In this document: one piece after another, positions 23,870-37,025 of the stretch
Position numbering within the stretch: position 1 is the first letter of the stretch
Layout of the letters: each line of letters begins with the position of its first letter
The notes under the pieces: model-generated
Database searches by the model: none
Told to the model about the DNA's origin: nothing
What the model saw: the letters and a program-made list of their open reading frames with translations, nothing else
From: Bretschneidera sinensis
Lineage: Eukaryota; Streptophyta; Magnoliopsida; Brassicales; Akaniaceae
Assembly (NCBI GenBank): GCA_023935145.1
Contig: CM043700.1
Span: forward strand, 35,586,620-35,650,619
Direction of reading: 5' to 3'
Length of the DNA stretch: 64,000 nucleotides
Made by a program: the position numbers and the translations under genes

Positions 23870-24201
23870 GTTGTGAGTAGCCTGGATTGCGTTCAGAATT
23901 AAAACATTTATATATTGTATTTCATGTTTCACTTTTAATAGTGTATTTACATGATATTTCGAGCTAAGTTATAGAAATCAGAAAGTTTGGGCATATATAT
24001 AAGTATCAGTAAGGATTTTAGACAAAAAGAACAAGTCTTGTATAATAAAGAAATTTCATTAGTTTAAGTTCTGTGGCGGAATAATGATATTAAAGAGATG
24101 ATGTGAAAGTGTGAGACAATTATGAAGAAGTATTGTTTGCATTTGTTTTTTGGAGTAAAAAGGAAATTTCGAGGACGAAATTTTTGTGAGGTAGGTAGAA
24201 C
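23870..24201 (+). other. G1 3' internal region and polypurine tract
   Basis: It resumes the gypsy sequence after the hAT (LDCVQN-like) and continues through non-coding sequence to TGAGGTAGGTAGAA just before the 3' LTR. This is the purine-rich tract of the family; its complement is seen next to the LTRs of C and D at 41451, 43613 and 48881. Confidence 0.65.
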
Positions 24202-26424
24202 TGTAATACTCGTAATCGTGAAGTAAAGGTAAAGAAGTAATTTAATAAATATGATATGAAATTTAAATAATATATTTACGCGAAGGATTAGTATTAAATA
24301 AAATAATTCATTTGAAAAAAAAGAGTTAAATAAAATATAAAAAACACACCAAAATATGGCAGCAGGTGGCAGCACCTGTTGCTAAGTTTAGTTAAATGCC
24401 TCCAAGTGTATTTTGGTTCCTACATGCCCTCCGACACATCAAAACGTGGAAGACTTTTGGGTTGGGACTGTAGATTTTTTTTTTTAAAAAGCAAACTTTG
24501 GTTTGCATATATATATATATATAATCGTGATTACCCTTAACCATTTACGTTAGTTTTTCCTTCAAATTATTTGTTTTCTTTAAACACTTGGGGATCCAAA
24601 GAAAAGTTAAAATAACAAATTTTTGAAGGAGTTTACGGCGGAATTTTATAGGGAATCACGAATAACTATCAGAAAAGCAGAAAGTAATAACATAGTGTTT
24701 ATTTTTGAATTTTTAGCATTTCTTGAAATTTCCCCGAATTCAAAGTGGGAATTTTCAAAGGGTGTGGTTTACGAAGAAATGAAGAAATAATTAGAAATTG
24801 AATACAAATATTTTGTCAGGTGTTGACGGTCAACAACTGGGAGAAGTTTCGGAGAAGAACGAGAAAAGCAATGAGGTGATCCACGGGTAGCTTTAAGTGC
24901 TACGTGGTGAGTTGGATTTACTTTAAGTAGTCTAAATAAAAATCAAATATCTAGTGATAATATTGAATTTAATTACTAGTGTATGATTTGATAGTAGATA
25001 AATATTTGGTTGATAGATATGATATGAATATTGGACAGATAAAAAAAATTATTATTATGTGAGAAGAAATATTATTAGAAAAATAAGTTGATATAATAAT
25101 GATGGTGATAAATAAATTCTTGATGAGCCATGGTTAATGTTTTGATATGAATTTTGAGGAGATGAATTTTAGTGGATATTGACAAACTTTGAAGGATGAT
25201 TTGATGTGATTTTGGATGAAATTTAATGGATTATGGTAAGCTTTAATGGATGATTTGATGTGATTTGGGATAAGAAGAATTTAGTGGAATTTTAGTTATA
25301 TAAATTTGAGAATAATCATGATAGTTAATTTAAGTGTTTTGAATTTATGTTATTTTTATATTACTGTTCATATATATATATATATATATTATTGTTCATG
25401 TGCATATACATTAAATAAGATAACCAAAATAACCGGGAAGGGGCCGGTCTAATAGAACAACCGTGACAACCGATATATACTGAAAATAAAAGGGACACCG
25501 TGACAGTCGGTATATGCTGGAAATAAATTTCGTGACGGCCAGGATAAGTTGTAAAGAATCGGGAAGGGGCTAGTATAAGATAATAAAAACCTGTCGACAA
25601 GTGGGAAGACGTTCCCATCATATTCATTCATGCGTGACGTCTGATTTAATTATTGCTTGCATTATTGAAATGCTTATGTGTGGTGTGTGATTGTGAATTA
25701 AATCATAGATGAATGAGTCTCACAGAGAGAGACAATTATGGTGATAAGATTATTGAAATACTGAGATGTGGTGTGTGATTGTGAATTTATTTGTAGATGG
25801 ATGAGTTTCACATAGAGACAAGTATAGTGATAAAAACCATCTAAGTGATAGACATTATGATGTGAATCTCATTACGAGGAAATTATGAGATAATTGGTGG
25901 TCTTAAGGTGATCAAACAAATAAGAGAAAGAGATTGTTAGAGAATGGATATGATGACATGTGTAGTGATAGTAGAGTGCTAATATCAAGTGTATGAGATA
26001 TAAATTGATTTAAATATTAAAAAAAATGTTTATACAAATGAGTACTTCTAGTAAATTTAATTCACTGAGCTTGTGAAGCTCACTCCTCATTGTGCAATGA
26101 TTTCAGGTGGCAGGCTTGGCAAATAGTTTTGTGTGTTGAAGTACAGAAGAAATCATTTATTGTAAGCCACATACGTGTCAATATCCTCAAACAAATGAGA
26201 AAATGAAAAATAAAAATTTATTTGTAAATCTTCAATCATGTTAAGTTGTATATTATGTTTAAATTATATCAGATTGGTGTACCTTCCCTGTTGAGGGTTG
26301 AGGGTTACAGTAAAAATTCTTGTTAGTTTATTTTGCTTAATTGTTGCATATATGTGTCATGCTAGGATTTTCAAAATGTGATGAAACCATATCGGGGGTG
26401 GCTAACCCGGGATAGGTCGTTACA
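24202..26424 (+). repeat. 3' LTR of G1
   Basis: TGTAATACTCG to GGTCGTTACA, 2223 bp, without the hAT insertion of the 5' LTR. The (AT)n run near 24510-24530 marks the point where the 5' LTR insertion occurred. The minisatellite with CCGATATATACTGAAAATAA is at about 25430-25570. Short open frames here are LTR sequence, not genes. Confidence 0.9.
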
Positions 26425-28097
26425 CTTTTCAACCCCGTCAAAATCTCTTCGGTTCCTTTCTCTCCAACCAATCTACCAAATAGAGAGCGGAATTAAATCT
26501 AAAACTTTCTTGACATGTTTTTTAGTCTTCAAACCACTCCAAGCCCAAATTTCGTCTCTAACCGAACCCGCAACCGCCTAAAATACCCCAACAACTATAC
26601 AAGTCATTCCCATAAACTCCTAACTAGAGAGCACTACATCTCTTACCAAATGAAGCATCTATTAACAAGAACCTTCCCTCTCCTTTGAAGATTGTCCATA
26701 GTGAGAATTCTATCCCACGATCCCTCCCAAACAAATAAGCTTACTTTCTTAGGAGCTCGAGTGCACCAAATAGCTTTCCAATGGAAGATAGAGTGATCAT
26801 TAATAAGGGTTCTATCAAAAAGAATTTTATAAAAATCCTTCACCATGAAACCTTTATCCGGATTACATCTTCATCTCAACACATCCTCTCTCGCCACTTC
26901 GATTTTTGAGTTGTATAAAGAATCCACAAACATCGCAACCTCTTCAACTTCCCAATCATGAACATTACGGATAAAAGGAATAACCCAAGAAAAACCTCCA
27001 TGATTCAAAGAGTAGCAATCGTGAATTCGCGCTTCATTTTTTCTTACAATGCTAAAAATGTTCGGAAATTTGTCATTTAAAGGAGTGTTTCCACACCAAC
27101 AATCAAACCAAAGACGAGACTTCAATAAGAAGTCGAACATCATCCCATCCCTTTCTAATCCACTTACAAAGACCCACTCCATAAGCATCCATCGACGCCT
27201 TAGACATCTAACCATCACAATCCATCCCAAACTTGGCATCCACTACTTTTCTCCACAAGTGATTTTTTTAGTAATAAATCTCCAAAGGCATTTGCTAAGG
27301 AGGGCTTTATTGTATAAAGAAATTGACTTAATACCAAGCCCCCCTTTCTCTAAAGGCTTCTGAACCACATTGCATTTAATCAAATGATATTTAAAATTTT
27401 CATCTGAGTTGCACCAAAGAAATCTCTTTTAAATCCTCTCAAACCTTTTAGCCACCGAACTAGGAATGGGGAAAAGAGATATGTAGTATATGGGAAGACT
27501 AGAAAGCGTGATTTTGATAAGGGTGAGTTTACCTCATTTCGAAAGATAGTGATTCTTCCATCCGGTTAATCTTTTCTCAAACTTTTGTACAATCGGATTC
27601 CAAACACTTTTGTCTTTGAATCTAGTTCCAAGAGGAAGGCCAAGATAAGTAGAAGGAAGAGATCCCATTTTGCATCCCAATAATCTAGCATGGAATTGTC
27701 CATTACAATTTTCATCTAGGGGAATGAGATTATTTTTACCAAGATTAACCTTAAAACCCGACACCGCTTCAAAGCAAAAAAGAATACACCGCAAGTGTAA
27801 GATTTGAGAAACTTCCACTCCACAAAAGACAATCGTACCATCGGCAAAAAGGAGATGAGAGACAGTTACACTTCCACCATTTCTTCCCACTTTGAAGTCA
27901 CTCAATAAACCGATTTCAATACCTTTCAAAAGTATCTTGCTAAAAGCTTCTATAACCAAGGTGAAAATGAACGGAGACAAAAGATCCCATTGTCTAATAC
28001 CTCTATAAGCTCGAAAAAAGCTAGAAAGGAAACCATTAACCGAAACGGAGAAAGAAGTAGAGCACAAGCATTTGAAAATCCATTTTCTTTATTAATC
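26425..28097 (-). pseudogene. LINE ORF2 3' half: reverse transcriptase C-part and zf-RVT region
   Basis: On the minus strand 28067-27534 encodes a non-LTR reverse transcriptase segment with YRGIRQWDLLSPFIF and LLFADGTIVF (normally FADD, so the second catalytic Asp is Gly). STYLGLPLG and WKNHYLSK follow. Downstream are stretches of the linker and the zf-RVT region (WCTRAPKKVSLFVW at about 26760) and the WRERNRRDFDGVE motif near 26440-26480. Stops and frameshifts occur. It is 5'-truncated at 28097, as is usual for LINEs, and continues at 15772 once G1 is removed. Confidence 0.86.
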
Positions 28098-28107
28098 ATA
28101 AAATTTT

Positions 28108-29181
28108 GGTTACCAAAATAGTGATTTTTTTTTTTTTTGGTTATAGTTATAAATGACTGGGTTATTGGTATAAATGACGAAAGACCGAAATATTAGTTAA
28201 GATCATGTTTTTTCATGATTTGTAATCATACGGTTATCATACCATGCCCACCTCTAGGAGCTTTGCCTTTACCGTAATGGGGCCGAGAGGTATACTTTAA
28301 ACATGCCTTGCATCCATTAGCTTGTAAAATGGATCCATTCGCTATGAGGATCCACGGTCATAAATGTGTAACGTTTGTCCAGATTTTCGCTTTCAATTTG
28401 TAGTGTCACTATACTATACTGGGAATCTAATGTAAAGTTTCAATCTCGGTTGCTTGAAATCAATCCTAGCGTGCCGTCAGGTCAACTTGAACCAAACAAA
28501 AATGCCTAATTGGAACAAAATTAGCATTGGTGGGCAGCCCACAATGATGCAACGATTGCATATGACAGCTAGAGAAACTGTCGCCTACAGAAGTCGCCAT
28601 GGGAACCAACCAGCAAACTCCAACCCAACACGGTTCGGAAGATGTTCAATTTTAAAGACATGGACAGCTGATCTCACGCCTAGCCCATGTGCTGTGTGCA
28701 GTAACTGATGATCATAGAATGAGTTTTCCAAAGATTATCCAGGCAACAAGAAGCGCCGTGGTTTCATGAATTTGAACTATCATGTACTTGAATTCTATCA
28801 GTTACATCTGAGAATTTCAGAAAAAAAAAAAGAGAATTTAACAAAAAATTAAGGCACAAAATTAACCAAATGAAAAAGAAAAAAAGGGTCGCAAAAGATA
28901 GGCTGATGTACAACCCGGATGCTACCAAAATGTAATGCTGCTATCAACCGACTAAACCTTAATGATACACTTCTGCTTCCTTACATTTTACTTTTCCTAA
29001 TTTCTCCATCTTTTTCTTTTCCTTTCTTATCCTTTTCTCTTTTTCTTTTTTCTAGGACTTCAGCTACTTTCTCTTCCATTTCTTCCCATGTAAAGATACA
29101 AGAATGATTATGATGACTATGACTTGATGAGTTTTGCTTTGTGTCAAAAACTCCTATACCTCACACTGTCATGTCCATGGC
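28108..29181. other. Intergenic, 3' flank of the CID7-like gene
   Basis: No convincing gene. GCCCACCTCTA at 28246-28256 is the complement of a hAT-like terminus TAGAGGTGGGC, but only this end is visible. The part next to 29181 would be the 3'UTR of the CID7-like gene. A C/T-rich stretch at 28975-29060 is low-complexity. Confidence 0.5.
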
Positions 29182-32100
29182 TCAATATATCACAACTCGA
29201 AGCAGCCCTGGCTGTGGTTCAGTGTAGTCAAGGCCCTCTTCTTCAAGCAGATAATGCTGTACAGCAATTGGAAGTCTTGCTGGAGTGCGGGAACCCCTAG
29301 TGTGGTGGCCCGTTCCAACACATATATAAACCTGCAGACGCTGCTCTACTGCCCGGGCTGTGCTCCTCAACACGCTCAACTCGTGCTTCAGCACATGAAT
29401 GGCTTCACTAACATGCAGCCCATGCAGGTCTATCATTCGCTCCTGTCCTCTCCCATTCTCTGGACCAACTGGGTTCCTGAGGCATAATTTATAGTCATGG
29501 AGAACTAACCAAACAGCTAGAAGTTATGGTGATTAAAACCAATAAAAACATACCCAAAGTAATCAAGAGCAAATGCAAGCAACAGAGAGAGACGCTGACA
29601 GTTGGTTTACAGGGAGTAGACAGCTGTTCAATATTTTATAAGGTAAGAAAATCCAACCTAACCATCTACCAATGCATGTCAACTTTTTTCAACAACAAGA
29701 AAACTCCTGTCAACTTTTAGCCAAAGAATGCATATCTACTTGTCTTACTTGGAAACTAAAACACAAGCGCGTGCACAAAGGGAAAGAGAAACATAGGCCT
29801 GGGAAGCTATTAGATATTTTATGTTTCAGGGTAGAGATAAAACATCATTCAACACATCACGATGAAGAGACGCTTTACAGAAAAGAAGAGAGAGTAGATG
29901 AAAAACCTATTAACCATTTAGTCACGCACATCAGCTTGTCACTGCCAAACCAAGTGAGTAGCAAGAAATGACAAACCTCTGACGGTAAATAGCTTCTTGA
30001 GCTTTTCCATGAGCTGCCTTCATATGCATGTTGTGCAGCTGACCTTTAACACTTAGTTCCTTTGCTAGAGCCTTATTGCCAATGAGGTATGCCTGTCGTG
30101 CCTGTATAAAAACGATTACTTAATATAACTTAGTGAAAAATGTAAGTTCACAAGAAGATCACATCCCAAGAGTGGGAGGGAAGGAAGGACGTTATGAAGC
30201 TTAAAAGTAGACTCGGCATAACTCACTCAACAGCCAGTATGCATACATTGCATAAAGAATTACTAAATATGCGATACCAAGTGTAGGAGTGCACTTGTAC
30301 CCAACTTGGAAAGCTTCACGGATCAGTCCAAAACATACTCATCCAGCATGTTTTAAAACTGATAGCTGTCATAGGAGTGCACCTCCATGTACCACAGCAG
30401 TTAGTCTGCAAACTTCATTGTTATCTAATTCTTTTCCTTGATAACAGCCCCAAAAAGTTATATTGGACACAGAAATCAGTTAAATTTAAATTATTATCCT
30501 ACTTGAGGAGGGGCTTCACAAGGGCTAATTTTTAATAAACTATAATCTCGGATATATCGCCCTAAAGCATAAAAGCTCTACTAGAAAATTAGAGCTAGAT
30601 AGGGAAGTTAATTCAAAAAGTGGCAGAAACTGAATCCAAACGATAAATGTCATTAAAGATTAAAATGTAACTGGTATTGGAATCAAAGAAAGATTGAAAA
30701 GGCAACCATTACGCAGAATTGGTGATACGAAAAAGAAGAAAGAAAGAGCACAAGAATTAGAAACAAAACATCGTGAAGTTGGTACCAAAAAATGACAAAC
30801 CAACAAAATAAATCAATTCAACAACCCTCTTATCTTTCATTTGATTATTTTACATGTTGATCAGTCAAGGAAATTTTTTATTAATTTCTAAAGCAGTAGT
30901 TAGAAAAGAGTTTTATAATTTATTTGAGGTAATATAGTAGATTTATAGAGAAAACCCATCATAATCGGATACCTTCTACCCACTCATCCATATGGCGCGC
31001 ATATATGGATTTTTATAAAGCCTATCACTGAATACTTGAGGGGAAGAAGAACAAGCAATATTTTTAAGCAGAAAGACAGTGCAATTAATAGAACATACCT
31101 GTTCAAAGTATGCATTACGTAAACGTGCATGGTCACGAGCTTCTTCCCGCAGTTCAGAATACATATTTGCTGTTCATCTCAAGAATATTAAAGCTAAAGA
31201 TATATGCAGAATGAACTAATCCCACAAGGAAAAGATCTATAAATGACAGTAAGTTTGTTAAGTGAAAAATATTACCCACTGAATCTCCAGTTTCCAGCCA
31301 AACAGGAGTTGCTCGAACTGACCCACGACTTTGTGACTTGTCAGCATAAATGCTCCTCCCATGGGCACTATTGTAAGTGCCAGTCAAAACATGGGAGCTT
31401 CTACTTGAGCCCACGGTGGAATCAGCAGAACCATTTCTATCATACTTCCAGATACCAGAATCCTGAGATGCCAATTTCCTGACAGCTGTAGCAAAATCAA
31501 TTGCATCTCTAGATGGGACTGAAGAGCCCGACTTGAACAAAAGCATGTTATCCTTTTCAGAAGATCGATATGGATTTCCACTTTCTTGAAGATCGTCTCC
31601 TCCGGTGTATTTTGGAGGAACATTCTCACTGTCCCCCACAGTAAGTGCAGGGAAATCTAGTGCGCTGATATTGGGAGCTGACAATGTCTTCAAGTTCAGA
31701 TTCTGATTGAACCCGCCATCGACTTGAAGCTACAATTGAAAACAAAATGTACAATGAAATGCCCTAAAATATGAAGGATATCACTCTGGGCACCCCAAAA
31801 AATGAAGAAAATTATGATCCATGGAACAAACTAAGAGAAGAGCCACATAATATTTACTTCAGAAAACAAGAGAAAATACCCAATCAAAAAACATGTACGA
31901 CAGGCCAGTGGCCCCATCAAAACTAAAAAGCGTAGAAAACAATTAAGAAACCTCGTCTGATAATAGAAAACGGTGGTACACTACACAGTGAAATAAGAAA
32001 GATCCCATATAGAGTCACCACCCCCCCACACTAGGCAACAATGTCTTAAGAATTGGAAGCAACACATAAGACAATGGCCGCATTGAGTCAACTCATAACT

Positions 32101-34185
32101 CTATGGGGAGCCAGCTCTTCCCTTCCAAAATAAGGCATAAGAGAGATGCTCTCCACAGTCAGCATTCAACCCATTAGAACCATCCATCGCATCTATGATG
32201 AATTCCAAATGAAAGCATTACAAAAGCCATGAGAGGAAGAAAATTACGCAAAAAGTCAGGCACAAAAAAAACTATATAAGAACTAAAAGAAAGATAAAAC
32301 AATAACTAAAGCAACAGTCAAACAAAGTATATGCAGTCCATTACCTTGAATGATTCTTAGCTTTCTATTTCAAGACTTACTTTCTATGACTTGATACTCA
32401 ATAATTACAACAATGACATGGAAGAAAAAGAAGGAAATAGAAACAATAAACACAATTATGACTTTAACCGCACTCGATGGCACTTCACTATATCTTCACA
32501 CAGAAACATATAGAAGTGGCAAACGGGTCGGATCGGGTCAATCAGGTTCAGGTTATTTCAGGTTCCGATCATTTTGAGTTCATGTCATATCGGGTCTCGG
32601 GTCGGATCAACAAAATAGATATTTATGCTTAATTAAAAAAATATTTTATTTGCATATAATAGGACTAAATGAGTTACATTATCAAATACGTGAAAGTTAA
32701 TTAATAATAAATCAATACTTAATTTTTTAATGCAATATGCAATGTTATGATTCTTAGTCCAAAAATTCAATATTAAATAATCTCAAACAACTGGTCCACA
32801 AAGTTATTCTCACTAGTAACGTCTTATACCAAATTTTAGAGATTAAATTTCATATAATCACTTTATTCCATTATACTTTTTCAAAACAATTTAAAAAAAA
32901 TTATTATGACTTGAACAACAATGCAAAATTTACTATTTTTCTCGATTTTTTTATTTGAAATTAACAAGATTACTCATATTAATAGAATGTTGAACCATGA
33001 CTATCAACACATGTAAATCAATAATTAATTAATTGTTATATAATTTATTTTATTTAACAATTAGTAAATTAACTATTATCCCAGTTTTAGAAAGAAATTT
33101 GTTTTTTATAAAAAAAACATTTTCAAGTCATTTTGGGTCGGATCGTTTTGGGTTTTTGGGTCGTTTCGGGATTCGGGTTGTTCGAGGTCGAGTTGGGTTC
33201 GAGTCATTTTGAATCCGGGTCATTTCGGGTTTCGTGTCACTCGGGTTAGGGTCGGGTTCATATCATATTATTTTGATGTATTTCCGGATCGGGTTTTTGG
33301 ATCGGGTCAGATTTTGCCATCTCTAGAAACATAGATGCAAGCACATCAAACTTTATCAGAAACAAATTAATGGGAACAAGGAACAACAGAGGATACCTCA
33401 AGCTGAGTAAGCATCTCAATTGTGAGGTTTAAGTCGCAACCATTGGCAAAATAAACTTCTGCAAGACTTTCAGCTGCAAATCCAGGGAACTGTGAAGCCA
33501 AAAGGTCCAAAGGGTTCACATCATTGTCTTCCATGATTGCATGTTCACCTATCATATCATTCATGAACCCATGTCTAGAATTCCCATTGTAAGGATTCCC
33601 CTCCCTGCCGTTGCCAAGAAGCTGATCGCTGTTCACAATTTGCTTGTCCCAAGGCTTAGTTGGCAAATGCAAGAAAGTGGCTAAAGTAGGATCCTCTCCA
33701 TATGATGAAGCAGAATATCTTATCTTATCAGCAAAGCTGTTACCATTTATATGATGTGAAGATAATTCCTGCTGGTTGGTTAATACATATCCACCACCCG
33801 TAGGAGCAGGAAACCTTGATACTTCAGTACCATCATGCAAGGACATGCTGGCTAACGAAAGGTTCCCAAGTCCTTGAGAGTCATCTTCGCTCATGACGTT
33901 GAAGTCAGGGGTAATATCGTCAGGGAGTTGGCAGCGCCAGTATTGGTGGGCCTCTTCATCGGAATTGTTAGAGATTGATGATTCAGATCGGCCTAGCACT
34001 GCTTTCCCTACTGTGCCAGAAGCAGCAAACCTTGCTTTTGCATCTGTGCTAGTGCTTCCAGAAGAAAGCGATGATCTGAGGGCAAAAGGGACGAACTCGG
34101 CTGCATTGGGATTCAAAGTTGTTGCCTTGCTCGGGATACTTAGCTTTGTGTCACTTGTCTGGGTCCCTTTCTTGGATAAGCTCAT
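29182..34185 (-). CDS. CID7: CID7-like PABC-interacting protein: PAM2, CUE, DUF1771, Smr
   Basis: Five coding exons on the minus strand: 34185-33397, 31729-31276, 31169-31099, 30101-29977, 29476-29182. All introns are GT-AG and frames match across every junction, giving 577 residues and a TGA stop. PAM2 is at about 22-36 (LNPNAAEFVPFALR), the motif that binds the C-terminal domain of poly(A)-binding protein. A CUE-like ubiquitin-binding region is at about 221-263 (PLDLLASQFPGFAAESL). DUF1771 is at about 417-480. The Smr domain is at 494-577, with DLHGLHV (496-502) and GTGHHTRG (534-541). Order and length match Arabidopsis CID7 (At2g26280). Smr domains can have nuclease or nucleic-acid-binding activity; which applies here is unknown. 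The first coding intron holds a hAT element (32511-33325). I predict an additional intron in the 5'UTR. The gene looks functional. Confidence 0.94.
32511..33325. mobile_element. hAT-type non-autonomous element in CID7-like intron 1
   Basis: An 815-bp insert. Its ends form a 13-bp inverted repeat: TAGAAGTGGCAAA at the left, and the complement of the right end reads TAGAGATGGCAAA (two mismatches). It is flanked by perfect 8-bp duplications GAAACATA at 32503-32510 and 33326-33333. Subterminal regions are rich in CGGGTCGG/GGGTC, typical of plant hAT MITE-like elements; the core is AT-rich. No transposase. It lies well inside the intron, 71 bp from the exon 1 donor. Confidence 0.92.
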
Positions 34186-35250
34186 TCTTTACTGAAATGG
34201 AGAAAAAAGATTCTACACACACAAAGGGAGACTGACGCAGAGAGTAACTTGAAGCCACAATAGACTTTACCCAAAACCTGCAAAAGAGATTCATTTTATC
34301 ATATTAAAGATTCTTCATTTAAAGTCGTAGTCAAGTGAATGAGTCCGGTCCTTGCCACAAATGAGCTCAATAACTTTATATTAATAACTGAAACTGAAAA
34401 ATCTCAAGAGTACACTTTTATAGAAAGTTCCACTATAGAAACGCCTTTGAAAAATTATAAATTTTAGCTTTAATTACAGTGCTAAAAATCCATTTCTGTA
34501 AAGAAAACAAGCATAATATGATTGATTAACTACTGAATACGAGCATAACTAAACATTTTTCAACAGACAACTCCCAAACAAACCCAAATTTTAGTTTTAC
34601 TGACTTTACACAAAGCGATAAGCTTAATTCAAGATGACGACTTACATAAACAGAATTTTCTAACACTTCGTCAATTGCATTAAATTGGAAATAGTAACGC
34701 TTAGAACCCTAGAATTACATATCCATCGAGCATCAGTAAAAGAACTCAAAATTTACTCAATTTCAACAGAAAAAGAAACAAGATAACAAAATCCTCTATC
34801 AGTGATTAAACGAGAAGTTCATTAAAAATTTAAGAAAAAAATAACCAGAAAAAAAAACGAATTTCACTTCAAAATCTTATAGAACCATGCGTTATAACTA
34901 AACCAATAATAAAAAGGTAAAGCAAGCACGAACCAGAACCAAAACCAAAAACTCACGTTATCCAAAAAGTCAAATTTCAAAGATCTCAACCAATTCAACC
35001 ACGGGGAAAAACAGATAAAGCTAAAAAAAAAAGAAAATAATTTAATACAGATTAAAGAGAAATGAAAACGAGAGATAGAAGATCTGCGGAAAATTATATA
35101 CCTTTTCGAAACAAATCGAATGGATCCATAGCAGACGAAGGAGGGTATAACAGATCAGATAAGAGATAGAAGAGAGAGAAGGGAAAGCAAGAAAGATATT
35201 TTTGTTTCTTTCTTGTAGTTTATCGGGGATCGAGCTTAAAGTCTTTTCTC
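34186..35250 (-). promoter_or_regulatory. CID7-like 5'UTR with predicted intron and GA/CT-rich leader
   Basis: A predicted 5'UTR intron runs on the minus strand from donor GTATAT (35101 downward) to acceptor TTTGCAG (AG at 34279-34278). This leaves a leader exon of roughly 35102-35250 and an 83-92 base leader before the ATG at 34185. Just upstream, 35245-35285 is a CT microsatellite (GA on the gene's strand), as is common near plant transcription starts. The transcription start itself is not determined. Confidence 0.55.
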
Positions 35251-36185
35251 TCTCTCGAGTAGGTAACTCTCTCTCTCTCTCTCTATTTTTTTTCTGTATT
35301 TCTGTTTATGTGTCTGTTTTTGTTTGAAACCCTCTTTGGCTAAAACCAGCGACCACCACCACAAAAATATAAAAGAAGACACCCAACCCTTCGCCACTCG
35401 ATTTGACAACTCTCTCTCTCCCTCTCTTACCTTTAAAGTCGTACAGATTGTCTTGTTATAAAGTAATTTGGGATTTGGAAAATATATTTAAAAAAGGTGA
35501 GCACACTCTTTTTTTCTAAGTTAGATTTTTTTCTCTTTTTCTTTGTCCGATAACTTTGCATTAATTTATTTAAATTAAATTCCCCAACCCCTCTATGAAC
35601 AGCAACCAGGTGACAGTTAACTCAAACATTGAAAATTTAATTTTTTTAAAAAGTTAAAAATTAAAAAAACAGTTTTGAAAAAATTATCTTATCATATAAA
35701 TCAGTTTGACATTTGTTTTATTAAATATTAAATACTTTTTAATTTTATTATAATTTTACAAAAAACTGTTTCAAATTTTATTGACATTACAACTAAGCAA
35801 AACAGTAATTCAAGAAATGTTATTTCTGGTGTGTAATTTAATGTGCAAAAAAGTTTATTTAAAAGTAAAAGATAATGTCTCTTTAAATATAATTTTATGA
35901 TAAAATAATATATTTTGTAATAAAAAGCACGTATTTAATGATAAAACAAAATATTTAATGGTAAAAATAAAAATATCATTAAATTTATTAGTTTCACCAC
36001 TTATCCTGAGATTTTTTATTATTGAATTTATTGTTTTACCAACAAAAAAAAACTAGTGTGCCCATGCTATGAATTACAATGTGTCAGGGTATTGAGCTCT
36101 CAACTTTCATTTCTAAGTTAAATCTTTGTTATGTTATGGTCCGACAGAATTCATTATTGATCATAAATAATCTTTAGGGTTATGA

Positions 36186-36257
36186 GCTTAATATCCTTTT
36201 CATTATTTTAAAAAAAGCTTAATATCTTTTTTATTATTTTTAAAAAGCTTAATATCC
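36186..36257. repeat. 31-bp minisatellite, about 2.4 units
   Basis: The unit starts GCTTAATATCCTTTT and ends in a TTTTAAAAA tract. It is repeated with few changes before breaking off in GCTTAATATCCTTAATGG. Confidence 0.7.
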
Positions 36258-36950
36258 TTAATGGTTAGTAAAACATGTGAAATTAGTTATTGATTTAATT
36301 TTAAATTGTATCATCACATCGCCAATTGTTAGATCCCATTTAATAATGCAAATGGACAAATTAAATGAAAATTAAGATTGGACTAATTACTATCAGCTTG
36401 ACTAATTAATTTGAATTTAAAAAAAAAATAAATTGGTAATATATTTTCACGAGGAATCGTTGATGTTCGACTTTTTATGTTTTAAATGAGCTTGAATAAA
36501 AAAAGAAAAAACTTATAACTTGAATAAACAGTTTATAAGTAAAAGTATGAAAGTTAAACTAATCATACAATATTATTTTTTTTTAAATTAAAATAAAGAA
36601 AACAACGCAAAAACTTTATTTTCTTTTTTTCAAGTAGACAAATTAAATGATTTGGCACGGTATAAATTAAGTATAGAAAAATGATTATCTCCTATTTGAT
36701 CTAAGTTTTGTTGTCGAGTAGCAAAAATTAGGTCAAACTAGGGATGAATACGGGTTTCACTCAAACTATCATCATCCCGCCTCTGCATCGAGGTCTAAAC
36801 TTCTAAACTCATATTCACCAAAATCTGTCTAAACAACTCAAAATTAAACAAATGATCAATTTACTTCTAAATAAGTTATATAATTTATTAGCAAACCTAA
36901 TAAAGTAGCTTATAAAAATCAGATGAATTCCTTAAAATAATGTGTAAATT

Positions 36951-36952
<2 letters not shown>

Positions 36953-37024
<72 letters not shown>
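36953..37024. repeat. Compound microsatellite (AT)n(AG)n
   Basis: About 25 AT dinucleotides run directly into about 11 AG dinucleotides. Confidence 0.97.

Positions 37025-37025
<1 letters not shown>

Larger units (their letters stand above)
15773..26424 (+). mobile_element. Ty3/gypsy chromovirus-like element G1, full structure but dead
   Basis: Two LTRs start TGTAATAC and end near GGTCGTTACA (TATA in the 5' copy). They bracket a primer-binding site, gag, protease, RT, RNase H and the tail of an integrase. Flanks are CTTAT (15768-15772) and CTTTT (26425-26429), a target duplication with one mismatch. It lies inside a LINE and contains two hAT-type insertions (16148-17637 and 22944-23869). Pol order and a basic GPYEVVEKVG motif after the integrase suggest the Tekay/Del-like branch; no complete chromodomain is visible. 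Elements C and D are the same family. Confidence 0.9.

Noticed and set aside
29134..29487. 117-codon open frame on the plus strand
   Set aside because: It is antisense to the last exon of the CID7-like gene (Smr domain); the minus strand has the recognisable motifs and splice sites.
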